Assembly: GCA_903831485.1 (NCBI GenBank)
Contig: CAIKXW010000225.1
Location: 1-7,392 of the forward strand
DNA: 7,392 nucleotides
Origin: an uncultured Alphaproteobacteria bacterium
Lineage (GTDB): Bacteria > Pseudomonadota > Alphaproteobacteria > Caulobacterales > Hyphomonadaceae
Direction: 5' to 3'
Part shown: positions 6,188 to 7,392 of the stretch, in pieces
Layout of the letters: every line of letters begins with the position of its first letter
Numbering within the stretch: the stretch's first letter is position 1
Translations under genes and position numbers: made by a program
Notes under the pieces: generated by a model
Databases searched by the model: none
Seen by the model: the letters and a program-made list of their open reading frames with translations, nothing else
What the model was told of the DNA's origin: nothing

Positions 6188-7273
6188 ATGTTCCTGTCCA
6201 TGACCCGCCGCCTGTTCGCGAGCGCGCTGGCGAGCGTTGCGCTCGCATCCTGCGCCACCGCTCCGGCGACAACCCCCAGCCCTATTGCCGGCGTCTCGTT
6301 CCGCATGGTCGAGACCAACGGCATCAAACTACGCGTCGCCGAGATGGGCCCAATGGACAACAAGGATGCGCCTCTGGTGGTGCTCGTTCATGGCTGGCCA
6401 GAGAGCTGGTATTCCTGGCGCCATCAGATCCCCGCCATCGCCGCTGCAGGCTACAAGGTCATCGCGCCCGATATGCGCGGCTATGGGAAGTCGGACAAGC
6501 CGGCCACCGTCACCGACTACGACATCCATCACACCACTGGCGACATTGTCGGGCTCATCGACGCCTATGGCGCCGAGAAGGCCATCGTCATCGGCCATGA
6601 CTGGGGGGCGATCGTCACCTGGAACACCGCGCTGCTGCATCCGGACCGCGTCTCGGCGATGATCGCGATGAGCGTGCCCAATGGCGGACGCGGCCCCGCT
6701 GCGCCCACTGTCGGCATGAAGGCGGCCAATGCAGGCGGCGAGAATTTCTACTACATACTCTACCATCAGGAGCCCGGCGCCGCCGAAGCCGAATACGACA
6801 GCGATCCACGCGGCCTTCTCTCGCGCCTTTATGCCTCCAACGACACGCCGCGCGATCCGCCGACGGTCACCGACCCAAAACGCTCCGCCGGCGGATGGAT
6901 CCCGCGCCTCGGCAAGCCGCGCGCGCTTCCCGCCTGGCTGAAGCAGGAAGACCTCGACTACATCACCGACGAATTCAAAGAGGCGGGCTTCCGCGGCGGC
7001 GTGAACTACTACCGCAACATGGACCGCAACTGGGAAACGACCCCCCAGCTCGACGGCGCGAAGATCAAGGTTCCCGTCGCCTTCCTCGCCGGCGTCGACG
7101 ACATCGTCATCCGCGGCGCCAAGGAGCCAGCCCTCCGCGCCCAGATGACCCGCGTCGCCGACGACCTCCGCGCGGTGACGCTGGTCCCCGGCGCAGGCCA
7201 CTGGATCCAGCAGGAGAAGCCAGCGGAGACGAATGCGTTCGTGCTCGAGTTTCTGAAGGGGCTGAAGCAGTAG
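6188..7273 (+). CDS. Epoxide hydrolase (alpha/beta-hydrolase fold) with lipoprotein/Tat-like signal
   Basis: The product is 361 residues. The enzyme opens epoxides with water to give vicinal diols through a covalent aspartyl ester. Family hallmarks are all visible: oxyanion-hole motif HGWP (68-71), nucleophile Asp138 in GHDWG (136-140), acid Asp305 in DDIV, and base His338 in GAGHW. The two lid tyrosines that activate the epoxide oxygen are probably Tyr189 (FYYILY) and Tyr275 (NYYRNM). The QEPG-AEAE stretch (194-202) and YRNMDRNW (275-282) are strikingly like the mammalian soluble epoxide hydrolase C-terminal domain. The tyrosines argue against haloalkane or fluoroacetate dehalogenase. Unlike most relatives, it starts with a signal peptide: TRRLF (6-10) resembles a Tat twin-arginine motif, and LASC (19-22) is a good lipobox, so the mature enzyme is probably lipid-anchored at Cys22 outside the cytoplasm. 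A start at the ATG 6200 would keep both signals. The natural substrate is unknown. Confidence 0.93.
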   Translation: MFLSMTRRLFASALASVALASCATAPATTPSPIAGVSFRMVETNGIKLRVAEMGPMDNKDAPLVVLVHGWPESWYSWRHQIPAIAAAGYKVIAPDMRGYGKSDKPATVTDYDIHHTTGDIVGLIDAYGAEKAIVIGHDWGAIVTWNTALLHPDRVSAMIAMSVPNGGRGPAAPTVGMKAANAGGENFYYILYHQEPGAAEAEYDSDPRGLLSRLYASNDTPRDPPTVTDPKRSAGGWIPRLGKPRALPAWLKQEDLDYITDEFKEAGFRGGVNYYRNMDRNWETTPQLDGAKIKVPVAFLAGVDDIVIRGAKEPALRAQMTRVADDLRAVTLVPGAGHWIQQEKPAETNAFVLEFLKGLKQ

Positions 7274-7290
7274 CCGCGCGCGTATGACAG

Positions 7291-7392
7291 ATGAGTTTTC
7301 GGGATAGAGTCTTCGCCCCGCTGTGTGCAAGCTGCATGTTGGCGACGGGGTATGTTGCGGCGTCGGTGCTGAATCTGGCAACAGCGGGTAAC
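7291..7392 (+). CDS. Possible partial ORF running off the right edge
   Basis: From the ATG at 7291 a frame stays open for 34 codons to the window edge. The encoded start, MSFRDRVFAPLCASCMLATG, has basic residues followed by a moderately hydrophobic stretch, so it could be a signal peptide or membrane helix. There is no clear Shine-Dalgarno site, and 34 open codons are not unusual in GC-rich DNA. I do not recognise a family. Between the hydrolase stop and 7291 I see no terminator. Confidence 0.25.
   Translation, partial: MSFRDRVFAPLCASCMLATGYVAASVLNLATAGN

Noticed and set aside
6329..7381. 350-codon open frame on the - strand opposite the epoxide hydrolase
   Set aside because: The + strand product has the full catalytic set of epoxide hydrolase. 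The - strand product has no recognised motif and no good ribosome-binding site that I could see.

Overview
The window reads as ordinary chromosomal DNA from a GC-rich alphaproteobacterium. Possible homes are Caulobacterales/Hyphomonadaceae-like or a related group, but this is inferred only from GC-rich third positions, gene styles and lipoprotein signals, and I cannot name a genus. Codon bias leaves long shadow ORFs opposite the genes. I see no mobile element, CRISPR array, tRNA or rRNA.

Left part, + strand: the C-terminal third of a type-2 orotidine-5'-phosphate decarboxylase (3-329) enters from the left edge. After 88 bp comes a 508-residue membrane-anchored hybrid histidine kinase (418-1944) that has no recognisable sensor domain. 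After a further 170 bp comes a 726-residue PQQ- and haem c-dependent alcohol dehydrogenase of the quinohaemoprotein type (2115-4295). It begins with a lipoprotein signal and probably feeds electrons from periplasmic alcohol oxidation into the respiratory chain. A perfect 13-bp hairpin with a T-rich tail (4322-4358) ends this transcript and sits between convergent genes.

Middle part, - strand: a zinc-free MDR-family NADPH:quinone oxidoreductase (6049-5057) is followed 61 bp later by a small lipoprotein of unknown function (4995-4375). These two may be co-transcribed.

Right part, + strand: divergent from the oxidoreductase is an epoxide hydrolase of the alpha/beta-hydrolase fold (6188-7273). 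Its full catalytic set and both lid tyrosines are visible, and it carries a signal peptide that looks both Tat-like (RR) and lipoprotein-like. The last 119 bp hold only a weak partial ORF running off the edge.

Three of the five complete genes carry a lipobox. A plausible but unproven theme is envelope-located handling of reactive organics: epoxide to diol by the hydrolase, alcohol oxidation by the PQQ enzyme, and quinone or enone reduction by the cytoplasmic MDR enzyme. The genes are not one operon, and I found no clear evidence for a new multi-gene system. The points most worth a second look are the lipid-anchored forms of the two enzymes, altered residues around the haem of the PQQ enzyme, the unknown lipoprotein, and a hairpin just before the hydrolase ribosome-binding site.
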